Shown piece after piece: positions 21,679 to 34,700 of a stretch of DNA of 64,000 nt. The notes under the pieces were generated by a model, which did no database searches, was not told the DNA's origin, and saw only the letters and a list, made by a program, of their open reading frames with translations. Position numbers and translations under genes: made by a program. Position 1 is the first letter of the stretch; each line of letters begins with the position of its first letter. This DNA is from Tetranychus cinnabarinus (lineage: Eukaryota; Arthropoda; Arachnida; Trombidiformes; Tetranychidae), in assembly GCA_022266195.1 (NCBI GenBank), contig WHVY01000002.1:13221001-13285000 (forward strand). Reading direction: 5' to 3'.

Positions 21679-24600
21679 TTGATTACATTTAAATTGAACA
21701 GTGAATCGCGAGGTAAAACAAAAAGCAACCCAGACTTAGAAGTACACTTAACTCCTAACAGTTAATTAATCAACTAAAAACTCTTTTAAAATCTCTATTA
21801 TGTTTAACCCCTTAAATCCACTATTAATTCATCTTATCAGTTGATTTCTTCCATTACAGCAAGTTAACCGAGACTGTCATCTTTTATCATTTGATTGGCA
21901 ATATAATGTATCTATTGAGTTAATTGAGAGGGATAATTTTATGATAATCAGGGAGGAGACAAATAGTAAAGAATCATAATAATAATGATGAGTGCCTTTC
22001 CTTTTCGAATCACAATAACTCATCTTTCCATGTAACTTTTCCCACCAATTCAATCTCATTTTCTGACATAATCAATCTTTCAAAATGTTTCCTCAAATTT
22101 AATTGAAGCAGATTTTGTGTGAAAACAAAAACTTCAATTAATCACCTTCACTCTTCAGCTTTAATCAAAAGATAATCCTGATTTCACAGTTGATTATTTC
22201 ATTATTATTTTCAGTGTGAAAAACCCAAACTTAGCAGCCTGTCAAATGAATCAGTAAACATATCATGAAACGAAAATTTCTAGTAACATAATGAGGAAGG
22301 AAAAACAAGCAAATTTCAACTCATTTCCAGTCCAATATTGATCCAGTAACTTATCGATCCAGTAACACCGTTTCACTCTGCCTTTTTAGTGTCTTTGACC
22401 TTTTCACAAAAAAAGATTTCTTCATGTTTACATCGATAATCAAATCACTCGAATGTCGATTGTTATTGAAGTTGCTCACTTGATAATTTACAGATTATTT
22501 TTAACCCGATTAATATCGACTAATCAGTCCAGTTTTACATTTGCTTCAAACTGCTGTAAATTGCTGTTAACAGGGAAAACATTATTTTTTACATGTTCCT
22601 GCAATCTGAATCCAAACCATATAAAATAGTTCTGACAAAAAGATAGCAATAATCAAATCAACCTTTTCCTTCAACAATCCATCTTCAAGTTGAATCATTT
22701 TTTACTCCAAGTTTACTCGTTATTATTGATGATTGATAAATTTAATTGTCAGTAAAATTGCTCTAGAAATGAAAACAAAAGTCAATCAATCCCAATATTC
22801 ACTCTCAATCAATAGATAGTCCGATTAACTAACAATGTAATGCAAGAAATCAATTGGTTATTTAAGTTACCCTTTTTCATCAAACCAATCAACTATTACA
22901 ATGATTTTAGTTGTTTTTACCCAAATTAATTAGGTTAACAGCCTTTCCCTCCAAGTCAACCTTATTCATTTTACATTAATTATTGCACATTTTATCCAAA
23001 CATTCAACCCTTTTCACCATATTTCTCACTGCTTTTCAAAATCGATCTCAACTAATCAATGAATCGATCCTCATGATCAGTCAGTATAAACTACTCAACA
23101 AGAATAATCAATCTGGTGAAATGATTCCTCTTTCAATGTTCTGATCACTAGACATTCAACAAAAGGCAAGACATTAATGACATTATGTTGCCCAAAATTT
23201 GCCAAAATTTAATGTCAAACATCACTAATTAATATCATTTGGTCGCTCCTCTTCCGTTCATCTAATCTGGTTCCCTGGCTCAATAATTATTTGGATTATT
23301 TCAAGGGAAAGGAAAAGCAAGATTCGAATCAACCTTTTGATCAAGAAAATGATGTCCATTTGGATTCAGTGTCATGAATATTACCATTGAAGCTTTATTC
23401 ATTATCATCTTAAACAATCAAAAAAATCAACTTTCAATTGATCTTTCATCTTATAAAGAACCTGAAAGATCACAAAATAAATGAAACTAAACATCAGCTA
23501 ATTCATTGAGAATAGTCAATATTTAAATAATGTTATTATGATTCTAATAGTTTGAGTTGCAATTTAAAATGTTATTGATGATTGAATGTTAATAATGTTA
23601 GTTAATCATGAGAAATCATTGAGAAACTAAATGATATTTAACAATAATCTGATTATGAATTATTTGATTGAAATAATGAATGTAAATAAAGATTCAAATA
23701 ATTTGAAGTGAAAAATGAGGGAAGAGAACAGTTTAAATTAATTGTAAAATTAAATTGAATGAAACTCTTCCGATTAATTTATTGTAAATAATTAAGATGT
23801 AATTTTTTTTTCTTTCTAACTGTAATGATTAACAATTTACCATTTTAATTTATTTGATTGATAGAGAGTTTTCATTATGAAAACGAAATAATTTTAAAAA
23901 TAATTTGTGCCAAAACAAGAGTTTATAAATGTTAATCTGACTATGGTTGTTGGTCAATTGTGGCCATTGTTCAACCTGCAAAACTTGTAAAATTCAACTT
24001 GTCAATAATCATAATCAGAGATTATTATCTGGAAATATATCAACTTTTAATTGATTAATTTTATCGTTTCATTTAATTTCATTTCTTTCAAAGACGAAGA
24101 AACGCTCAAGTGTCTGTCGATGCACGGATTGGGATATAAAACAAAAATTTTTAAGCTTATATCAATGAGAAATCTCGAATGAATCAGAAATAGAAATAAG
24201 CAGAATTGTAAAGAGATAATGAAAATTCCTAGATTCAGTCAAAGAGATTAACTCTTTACTAAACTCTGTTTCAAAATTATAAATACAGAATTTAATTTTC
24301 CCCATTTTGATATTCATAATTTTTCAATGATTTTCAAATATTGTATCTTGGATTATTAGTCCATTTTATCAATTTCAAGAAAACATCAGCCGTTAGTCAA
24401 TTAATCGAGAAATTGATCTCCATAGGAAATTCTAGTCTCCATTTAATGCTCTTTGTTCAACCACTAAATTAAATATCAAAAGTGGCGCCTTAAAAGCTGT
24501 CATTACCATCTGGTGGACATAAGTTAACTTACAATATTTAGTATTGTATTGGTCTAGCAGATGGCACTATTACTATCATCAAACTTGGATCATTAGTTAA

Positions 24601-25738
24601 TTAAACAAACCTAATTGGATGAGTTAAATGATTCAGAATTTTTGATGATTTTTCAGTAGCTTTGAATTTTTCCTTGCAATCCTTAACTCAATAAACTTGA
24701 AATTAAGAAAAAGGGCAAAAATTATAAAAAGATTGACCGTAACTGTGACTTGGGTTTGGATAGTAAAACATTGACCAACATCAATTAACAAGTCCATAGA
24801 TGGATAAGATTGAATTGTTAGTTAGTCAAGACAATTGAAAGACTGATTAAGTATTTTCATAACTTTCAACAGAAAATGGAAAAAAATTTTCAAATGAAAG
24901 CTCGAAAGCAAATTCAAGTTGAAAAGTGTAATTTGTGAAGCAATTGTATGAACGAGTCTCACTAGATGGAGACTGAGTGATGAGAAGTGACTTGAACCAA
25001 GTCCATAAAATGAACCAAAATTTGAACCCATAAACGCTTCAATGGCCCACCCTAACAAGCACACTGGAAACTGTTATATTCAACTTTTGTCACCGCCTTA
25101 ATGTATTTATGATAGTCCAATGGAAACCAGTTCTGTAGTTGATTGTAACCACCTTCAATTTAATAGTAACCAATGAACGTATTAAAGGATAGACTCTTCA
25201 TGTTAAACGAATCTCATTATTTACATTTTAACCTTTTTTTGTTCATTGTTGATCAACACAACAACTTAACAGTTAATAGTAAATGAAATAACACAAATCA
25301 CAATAAGATCATCAAACGTGAAACAATCAGTACTAACAGAGCAACATAAACAACAACAACAGTCAACAGTCAACAATTAATTGTCAAATCAAATTGAAAA
25401 AAAATTGAATCAAATTTGAAAAGTGTAAAGTTCAATAGTGATTAAAGTTTTACTTTGTTCATATTTTCATGTGAAATTTTTGTTCAATTTGCTTTTAATT
25501 TTTGCAAATTTGTGATTCAAATATTGGATTGTGCTTTGAATCACAATTGAATTGGATTATTAATTTCACCAGTTTTCTCGTTTTCAGTGTTTTGTCCAGT
25601 TAGCCACTTCAAGTGTTACTTCAAGTTTACAACAATTTCTCAATGAATCTCATGTTAATTTGTCCCGTGCAAAGTATCGATAGTATTTGATTGCAAATAA
25701 CCATTGATAAGCATAAACATCAGACCACAACAAAGACA
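21679..25738. other. RING gene 3' flank, intergenic DNA and unc-4 5' region
   Basis: No additional gene is supported in these 4 kb. The RING gene's poly(A) site could not be placed: several AATAAA-like strings exist but none is decisive. The last few hundred bases before 25739 should include the unc-4 5' UTR; no TATA box or initiator stands out. An in-frame TGA at 25688-25690 precedes the unc-4 start codon. The CTCF-like cluster at 24481-24569 is listed separately. Confidence 0.5.
24481..24569. promoter_or_regulatory. CTCF-like motif cluster upstream of unc-4
   Basis: Within 90 bp lie AGTGGCGCC (24481), a minus-strand CCACCAGATGG (complement at about 24506-24516) and a plus-strand CTAGCAGATGGCACTA (24554-24569). 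The last two resemble the CTCF consensus CCASYAGRKGGCRS and face away from each other. The position, between two genes and about 1.2 kb before the unc-4 start codon, would suit an insulator. Matching is by eye and the protein is assumed to be present in this species. Confidence 0.35.
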
Positions 25739-25796
25739 ATGTCGGCAACAAATCCATTGAGCATTTGGCCCTTTTTAACCGGCTATCCATTCCAAG
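25739..25796 (+). CDS. unc-4: unc-4 coding exon 1
   Basis: It encodes MSATNPLSIWPFLTGYPFQ plus the first base of a Gly codon; the donor is TCCAAG|GTAAGA. The phase-1 end joins exon 2 exactly (G + GC = Gly). There is no upstream in-frame Met back to TGA at 25688-25690. The hydrophobic IWPFL segment may be a conserved N-terminal motif, but I cannot verify that. Confidence 0.75.
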
Positions 25797-28700
25797 GTAA
25801 GAATGCAATTAACCATTGAAATAGCCTTTGATTGAGAGGTAAATAAAAAAAATGACAAAAGATGAAAGCAAATCAAACAACTCTCAACATTAAAAAGGTA
25901 AAACAAAAACACAAAAATATATCTTGTTACATGTTAGGTGTGCCAAGTTACCTTTCATAAATGCATAACTTCAATGTCAAAACTCTAGGATAGTGAATGT
26001 TGAATGTTGAAGAGGCAAAGCTGGCAAATGTTAAGTGAAACAAAAGTCAAAACTTAGCAACTCGAGTCTTTGCCTCTGGCAAGAATCAAATTTTACTGAA
26101 AATGCAACGTTTTTCACCTTTTCCCTCTCAACTGATTTTACAGATTGAATTTTTGTCATTTCTCATCGTTTCTCATCACTTTTAAATTTTTCATTATTTT
26201 ACCTTTTAAAAACCTTTTCTGTCAACCTTTTCCAGGCCTTAAAGCTTTGGGTTATTCATCGGCATCTCAACCCGGTGGACACACTTTGAGGTGTCTTGAA
26301 CATCCTCTTTCGCGAACCGGCTTCTTGGGTTCATGTCGATGCTCAGATCTTCCAGGTGATTGTGCTTATCATCCGTTGATAATTAAAGATCGAAATCCAA
26401 GTAATAATAATAGTGCTTCAAGTAATCCTGCAAATAATAATAATAATAATAATTGTTCAAATTCCAACTCAAATAATTCAAATAGTAATAGTAATAATAA
26501 TAATGTTAGTAACAATAGTAATAATAGTAATAGTGTTAATAAAAGTAATAATTCTAGTGGGAACAATCAACATCATCAACAGCAATCATCATCACAACAC
26601 GCTCATCACCATGTTCACCATCAACAGTCTCAACAGTCTCAATCTCAACAACAGATTCACCTTAATAGTCGACTTCACGGTTCCAATTCTGGTTCAAATG
26701 TTTTGATCAACAATTTAACCAATACCATTAACTCTGGACCATTGAGTGTAATTCATCACCATCTTAACGGTAACTCTGACCTTTCCAATCACAGTAATCG
26801 AAGTACTTCATCAACTGATTCCAACATGGGTAGATGTTTGGTTGATGATGATGATCATGATCATTCACAAGATGGCAGTTCTAAGCGACGTCGAACTCGA
26901 ACCAACTTCAATTCATGGCAACTGGAGCAACTGGAGAAAGCCTTTGAAGCCTCTCATTATCCAGATGTATTCATGAGGGAATCCCTTGCATCTAAACTTG
27001 ATCTAGCCGAGGCAAGAGTTCAGGTAAGATGAGCAACATAATTTTATTATACAATCAAGAGAATCACGATCAACTCTTATTTCAACAAATGATCATTTTC
27101 TCACACCAATTGATCCGTCGTTAATGACCAAAAGTAAATTCTGGTTTGTAAATTAAAAAGTTGAACCAAATGGGTCAACATAAATGTCAAGCTGTCCATA
27201 TAAAACTAGGAAAATGACTCGATGACTTTTTGCATAAACTGCGCAATTTGTAGCTAACCAAACACAAGATCAGTATTTGGATTCTGGTTTCAATCAGTTT
27301 CTCTGAAAATCAATATTTGCAACATTTAAAAAAGTTTCAGTTAAAATGTAAAATGACACATTTCATACTCGAACCAGTTTTGGTCAACAGATCGATCCTC
27401 ATCGATATGGTCACTGCAAGATCACTCAACCTTTCGATGAATATCCATCCAAAATGACATAGACATAAGCTAGCTTAAGAATCCAACTCAAAGTCTGTAA
27501 ATCTATTAAACAGGAAAAATCAAAATCTAAAAATCTGTGAAACTTTCAAGATTGAACCCGATTTTTAAAAATTTTACTGATTTGTCTAACCAGTGAACTT
27601 GACTTTGACTAAAGTTTTATAATGTTTCAATCCAGTTTGTAAGCAACACTGATTGAAATGATTATCAAAATCAGATTTTGAAAGGGCGAGTCAATTGTTT
27701 AACCACAATGCAATGAGAATCTAATGTCCATTTGAATTAACCAGATCCACTGGCGCCTGAAGCCAACTTGGAAAATGGCTTTTTTTTTAGTCAATCAAAG
27801 TATTATTACAATGAATACATATAATCTAAATGGCCCAATGAATCAATGTTAGACTTTAATATTGGGCTATTATTAGACTGGTCAATGAATTATGGTAATG
27901 TATACACAAGTTTGCTAGCTGTTAACTGTGAGGATTCAATTGGCAGTTTTACTGATGGAGGATGATGATTATGATGATAATGATGCTGGTGAAGGATAAA
28001 AGATGAGGAAAGGTAAGAGAAGGTAAAGAGTGAGAAAAAGGAGGAACATTCAAATTGAAAATATCTTTCTCTTCTTGTTACCTTTTTTCCCTTCACTTGT
28101 AGCATCATCTTTGTTACATGTTTACGTTAATCAAAAACCACTTTGACAGTAGATCGATGATCTTAATTAAGATCATTTAACTTGCCAAAATAATGATTGA
28201 TCAATCTATCAACAGAAACATCAACAAATTCATTTCAAATGCAACGATTGATTAAAGTTGGGAGAAAACATAAGTTTCAAAGAAAAGGAAGAAAAAGCAA
28301 AACAAAAGATATTCCAATGGTAATCATTATGTTAATAATGATGTAAAAGTAAACCCGGCAATAAGGTGATCAAAGATGAATTGAATATTAACCATGAGAA
28401 GAAACGATTTCTGATTATTTCATCTCAATCTCTTCTCTTCTAATTGTTAATTAAAACTGAAAACAAATAATTTGATTGATTAATCACAAAATTTGTTGCT
28501 TTCCTTTCAACTTCTAGTTTTCCCTCTCAACCTGACAGTTTCAATCATTAATCAAAGGGAAATGTAAAAAAATGTAAATAATTGGGCAAAAAAACATGCT
28601 AATGATAACATTCAATGAAATTACGGGGTGTTAGAAAATCAACTAGACCTGTTTGAATGATAATAACTTCGAAATTGCTGGGCCATTTTTTTGTTTTTGG

Positions 28701-31700
28701 TATCATTAGAAAGCTGAAAGTCTAACTTAAAAAATTTGTTCATTTTCAAAAAGGAAAATTCTAGGCCGAACTACCAATCCCAGACGATGCAAAAAAATCG
28801 GGAAAATTTTAGGTGAAATTTGAAGAAATTTTGGTTAATTTTACTATGGGATGAAAATTCAATAATAGGGAAAATTTTTGCTAGATAATTAATTGGAATA
28901 AAAAGTTGCAGCATATTTTTCGACATGCATTCAAGATTCTTTTGACCCTAAAAAGTAAGAAAAATTCGAATCCGAAATCAATGAAAAATTCGAAAAACCA
29001 AAAGAGAAAAAAAATTAGTTTTCGTCCATTTTTGAGAGCTAAAGTAATGCGAAAGTTTTTTTTTCCATTCTAATATGTTTTCTAGTCGAAGACGATTCTA
29101 ACAATATATCACGAGTCTGTTTACTCTGCTTGGTTCGAAAAATATTGAAGCGCAAACAGGTCTAGTTGATTTTCTAACACCCTGTACATGAAATTTGATT
29201 CACTCAAATGTTCGCCGATTCATTTATCGTTTTCAACCCAATAACCATTAAATTAGTCACATTTACCTGGGAAAAATAGTGAATCTAAAACAAATGAAAA
29301 TCCTTTTTTTCAACATTAATTTTTGATTCCATCATTGACATTAATTAACAACAACAATTAAATGTTTCAATGAAACGGAAATATGGTTAAATCAATGTTA
29401 ATCAAGTTTAGTTACAATGTTGTTTTAATTGTTTAAAGCAAAAAGGTTTAGACAATTATTAATGGCTAATATAAATGTTTAATCATAAATCACTGAGAAA
29501 TAATTTAACCAACAATCAGTATTAAAAAAAACAGCGTTAAATGGCAGCAAAAGTAATGGCTTTTAATTTAAATTATTGCCATTTTATTTCCTCTTTTCAT
29601 TGCTGACAACTTTTTCATTATTTATTCATTTTCATCATTTGCTTCAATGGGTTTACAAATTATTAAATTGTTTTCATATTTTTGCTTTTCAAATTAAACA
29701 TTGATTTTGATTAAGAAGTTAATTGCGGTCAAATGATTGGAGAAGCAATCGTTTCAAGCACAATTTAGTTTCGACTTTGACTTTTCTACTTTTGCTTTTT
29801 TTTCAATTGATGCCTGAAATTGCATGATAATCATTTCCATTTTCAATTGACAGTTACTAATCAAATTACAGTTGATTAATTGATTAACATTTAAATTGTT
29901 CATTATTGAAAAAGGAATGAAATTTTCAAGGTAAAATCTGTAATTGCTCATTCAATTTGGTGTTGACAATGTTGGTGAACAGTGAAAGTGAATTGGATTA
30001 TTATTGAAATGTTAACCATTAAATCATTTGTAATTGTTTTCCTATTAATGAACTTCAAAATGTCACTTCAGTTGAAACATTTAAAATTGTTTTCCATTCA
30101 AAATATTAATTCAAATTGACTTTTCCAAGTTAACATTAACATGAAAAAGTTGTTTTTTGTTTTGTCTTCATTTTTCTTCTTCTTTTGTTTGGCTGTTCAG
30201 CTTGTTTTGCCCAAAGGCAAGTTCCTTGCTCTTCTAATTTACCCTTAATTTTAATCATTGATAGTTACAATCAAGTTTTGCCTCGTTATTTTCATCCAGA
30301 GCAAATTAATTTAATTTAATTGTCTCTTGTCTGGTTCGCAAGCTAATTATGATTTAAAGCATATTAAAGGTAAAAAAAAGATTGTAGCTTCTGGGTTGAA
30401 TTGGAAACAATTTTCATCGAAAAAAATGGAAAAATAAAAGTCCAACTCAACATTCATCTCAAGTGTTTTGTTGCAATTACTTTACATTGGCTCAAAACTA
30501 ACGGTTAGCAAATTTACACACAAAACCGGATCATGCGAAATCAATGAAGAATCAGTTTGACGAGTAAATCAATTGATGATTATCATGTTTCTTGATGAGA
30601 TAATTTGCTGATTGGAACAATTATCAAAAGAATAATTGAAGTTAATAAAATTGTAATGAAAAGTTTGACAGAAATGTGCAAGACTGTTGCTGTTGAAAGT
30701 GAAGATGAAACATGGCTCCAGGCTTGAATGATGATCATGAAAGGTTAAATTGGTTATGATTACTGCTTGTCAATAGGAAAAATGAGCCACAATTTACTTT
30801 CACTACCAGCATTGAAACCTGAAAATGAAGTTGAGGTAACAAGATGAAGAGATATGATTTGGTTGTGTTTACAAATATTCAATAAACAGTAAAGCTATTA
30901 ATGCCTTTTTACTCGTACCTTTGAGTAAACAGTTTCAGTTTAGTTTATCTTTTCTGTTAACATTTTTACCCTGAAAATTCACAAATGATCAGTCATTATC
31001 ATAATGTCTAAATGGGTTTGAGCATCATTTTAATCAAGCCAATCATGGTAAACAGGGAAAGAGGACAATGTAACTGAAAAGGTTGACTCTACTTTAAGAT
31101 AGTGTAAAGATAAACTGAATTGGTTTATTTATGTTCACTGTTTACATTACAATGTAATAACACGCAATGGTTAATGGTTTAAACCAATGGTACAATCGAC
31201 AAACAATTAACATGCGTACTTTCAAATGATTATCATCATCATGATAACTCATAATAAATAATTATGATTAACCAGTGAAGCCAAGGAACAGTGGAGCGAG
31301 CAAAACAAAACCAAGCAGCCAACCAGGGAATGTGATTAAAACCAGAAAATCAAGAGTTAACCAGTTAACCAGAAATGTTGAGATTGACATGAAATTCAAT
31401 TGATTTTTGTAACAAAATTTGATTGATACAAACATTCAATTAATCAGAGAAGGTGAAATTCAGGTATAGAGATAAAATATGCAAAAAATCCAAGTTTTCT
31501 GTTCCTTGATCAGTTCAGACAATTTCATTGTTTCTATCAACTTTGAAAATCTTGAATTTTTCTCAAAATTCTATTCAAATTGTGAACAATTTCACAGAAT
31601 TTCACAGTAATTTCTATTTCACTGAGATTCTCTGAAATTGAACAATAATTCGATTTATGCCAATAGCAATACTTTGATTACTAACAAAGATTTTTTTCCG

Positions 31701-34700
31701 AGTTTCTTTTTGAAACATTTCCTTGGGTCGAAAAATTAATGACTTGAAAAATTGAAATTGAACAAAATTTCTGTTGAATTTTTCATGGAAAACTTTTTTT
31801 TACGAAAAAATCTAAATTTTCCTTGTATTAATAACTTTTTAACAAAAAGATGAACGATTTGTGATGAACGACAAATGGATTGGAAAATATTGAATGACGA
31901 ATGATTCTGATGATTATTCAATAACCTTGCTTGATAATGTTCACATTGATTGGTTAAAGTCATTAATAACGACTAACCACAATTAATTTCATTAACTTAA
32001 TTAGCTAATGGAAGTTAATAGCTTAAGGTAAGCAAAGTTACCGATCATTTGCAATGTAAAAGCAAAAGAAAACAATGAATTTTGTCTTTATTTGATTTTA
32101 AGGGAAAAAATGTTAAATAATTAAATTTAGTTTAATCAATTTTTCTCACAATTATTTAAAGTGATTTAAATGAGCAACAATTTCAGCTGAAAATGTTGAA
32201 GCTATTAAAAGCAAGTTAATTTAGTTTTTGTTTTGTTTCCAGATTTACTTTGATTACTTTCATAAATCCATTCAATTGTCTCTAGGCAATTTAATAAGCT
32301 CATTATCATCATGATACATTCATTATAATTAATGTTCATTGTCCAATTTAATCATTGATTTTAATGCAAAACCTTTTTCATCATTATTGTTACTCTGAAA
32401 ATGTTTATCAACAACTTGATTGATTCAGATGAACTTTAGACATTTATCAATATTCTCATGGAAATGTTAATCTGAATGGAAACAATGATTGAAAATGATT
32501 GAGTTTAACCTGAAAATAAAGGCATTGGGATTGGTCATGATTTGGACGAAAAGTTCTGAATTACATTAAAGAATCATTTTAATTGTAATAACATGATTTA
32601 CTGATTGATATTTAAGGGTTTGGAATGGAGATGAACCAAGTAATTTGATGGTCAAATTGAAAGAGTACAATATGATTGATAAATGAGTATTTCATGATCG
32701 AAGATTCAAGGCAAGAGATTTCAATTTTTCAACAAGTAATTGAAATGAAATCTTAAACATTTAAATGATGAAAACTTGATCATCTTCAACTTTTTTCTCA
32801 ATCATTTGACCAGAACTTTTGATTCTGGAAATAATTTGTTTCAAGTTAAAGTGAAAAATAAACTTGATTATCGGTATCAGGTTAACCAATGGGTGTTAGT
32901 TGAAAGAGATTACAATTTAATGATGATGAGATGATGATTAGGTAGGGATGTGAATATTTCTTGAGGCTTTTTGCAAAAGTCGCTCTAAATGTGAAGAAAA
33001 AGGTCCAAAAGTGAAAAAAAGGAAAAGGTAAGAAAATTAAGCAAAATAATTACCTGATGATCGTAATTATGATCAATTGGAAATACGAACTGCATCCATA
33101 GATCATTATTTTTATTTCATTTTTTTGGTTCCTTCTTATTCTTATTATCACGAAAGGCAGAGAGAGAGAGAAAGATGTTGTTTATGATGATAAAAATGAT
33201 GATGAGGCAAGGGATCGTCCAATTACCCAGGTCTATACATGGTCAGTAGCTTTTCAACAGCTAGTTTATTATACTTTTTACCATCATTATTAGCATCAGA
33301 ATCATGATCATCATTTTGCTTGTAAACGTTTCCTAAGAAGGTAAGAAAGGAAATCAAGTTTAAAATGATTATCAAACATTTAAGTGAAAAGCAATTAATA
33401 ACAATTATCCAAATAAAATCAACGAAAAAATGGTTCCTTTTTGGTATTGTTTTAAATTTTCACTCAATCAGGAGAAACAATAAAATGGGAAAAAAGTCTT
33501 GATCAATTTATTAACTGTTAAATTGGTTCAACCTACAAATTGGTTAATTTACCAGTTTTTTTGATCGCATTGAGAGTTTGATGATTATATTGCTAGTGAT
33601 TATCTTTATTATGGTTAAGGTGAAATTTGATAGACTTGAAAATTGGTAATTTTGCCAGTTTTTTGGGATTCAATTTTGATTGAACATGAAGAGGAAGGAA
33701 GAAGGATGAAAATGATGAAAATGAAGGAGCAATTTCACAGTAAATTTAAAGTGAAAACATGAAAATTGAAAAATGAAATGAACATGATTTAGTTTCATTT
33801 TATTTGATTAAATAATTTGTCTCGCTATTAAATGTTTGCAAGTAAATTCATTGGAAAATCAAATGGAAAATGTTGTAATCTGAAAATGTAATTAAATAAT
33901 GAATTAATTCATTTTGATTTACCTTTTAATCAAATTAGTGGTTGAAGGCGTTCAAATTGATCTGTAAAAACAATTTAAAAAAATTGAAACATTTTAGGTT
34001 AACTTTGGGTAAACTTGAATAATTTGAATGAAAAGTCAGTTGGAGGTTGGGTTTAACATTTACAATTAATCATAATAATCAATGAAAAGATTATCATGTT
34101 TAAATGGTTAACAGTTAAGGCCAACCAACTACAGGAACTTGCCTAATCAAATTTGTCAGGTAATAAACAAAATAGCCAAGAAGTGACCCTAAGAGGTAAA
34201 CAAAAGTGGAGGAAAAAAAAAGTTGGCAAGAAATGAATGAAATTTGATTAACTTGTAATTTTCAATTTTCAGGTCAGACAGTTGATTGCAAGGTAAGATG
34301 AGTTGATGATGATTGGAGATGAAGTAGGAGTAAGAGAAGGATAAAGATGAGAAGAAGAGAGAGAAATGAGAAGGATAATGTTGATGGTGCTTGTGGTGTT
34401 GGTGGTTGAGAGTCATCAGGATTGGCCTCATGGTGAAACATTGATTGAACATTCAATTCAATTGAAGCGTTTACCTCCCTGGATATTTGACACCTAATTC
34501 AATGGAATAATCACAGCGTGAAATCCATGGTTAATAACAATCAAAAGCTATTACAAGAGAGGAGTGCAATTAGTTGAGAAACAAAAAGCTCAATTTTGAT
34601 TAAAGTTAATCAGTTAATAGAGAAAAGAAAATTCAAAAAGAGAGAAAAAAGAACAAGAAAAATTTTCATGAAAAAGAAGAAAAAAGTTGAGCATTGAATT

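Noticed and set aside
26145..26235. Upstream extension of unc-4 exon 2
   Set aside because: It encodes a Phe/Leu-rich stretch from a polypyrimidine tract ending in CAG; it is the intron 1 acceptor region.
26369..26566. Minus-strand poly-Leu ORF over unc-4 exon 2
   Set aside because: It is the complement of the AAT/AGT-coded Asn/Ser tract.
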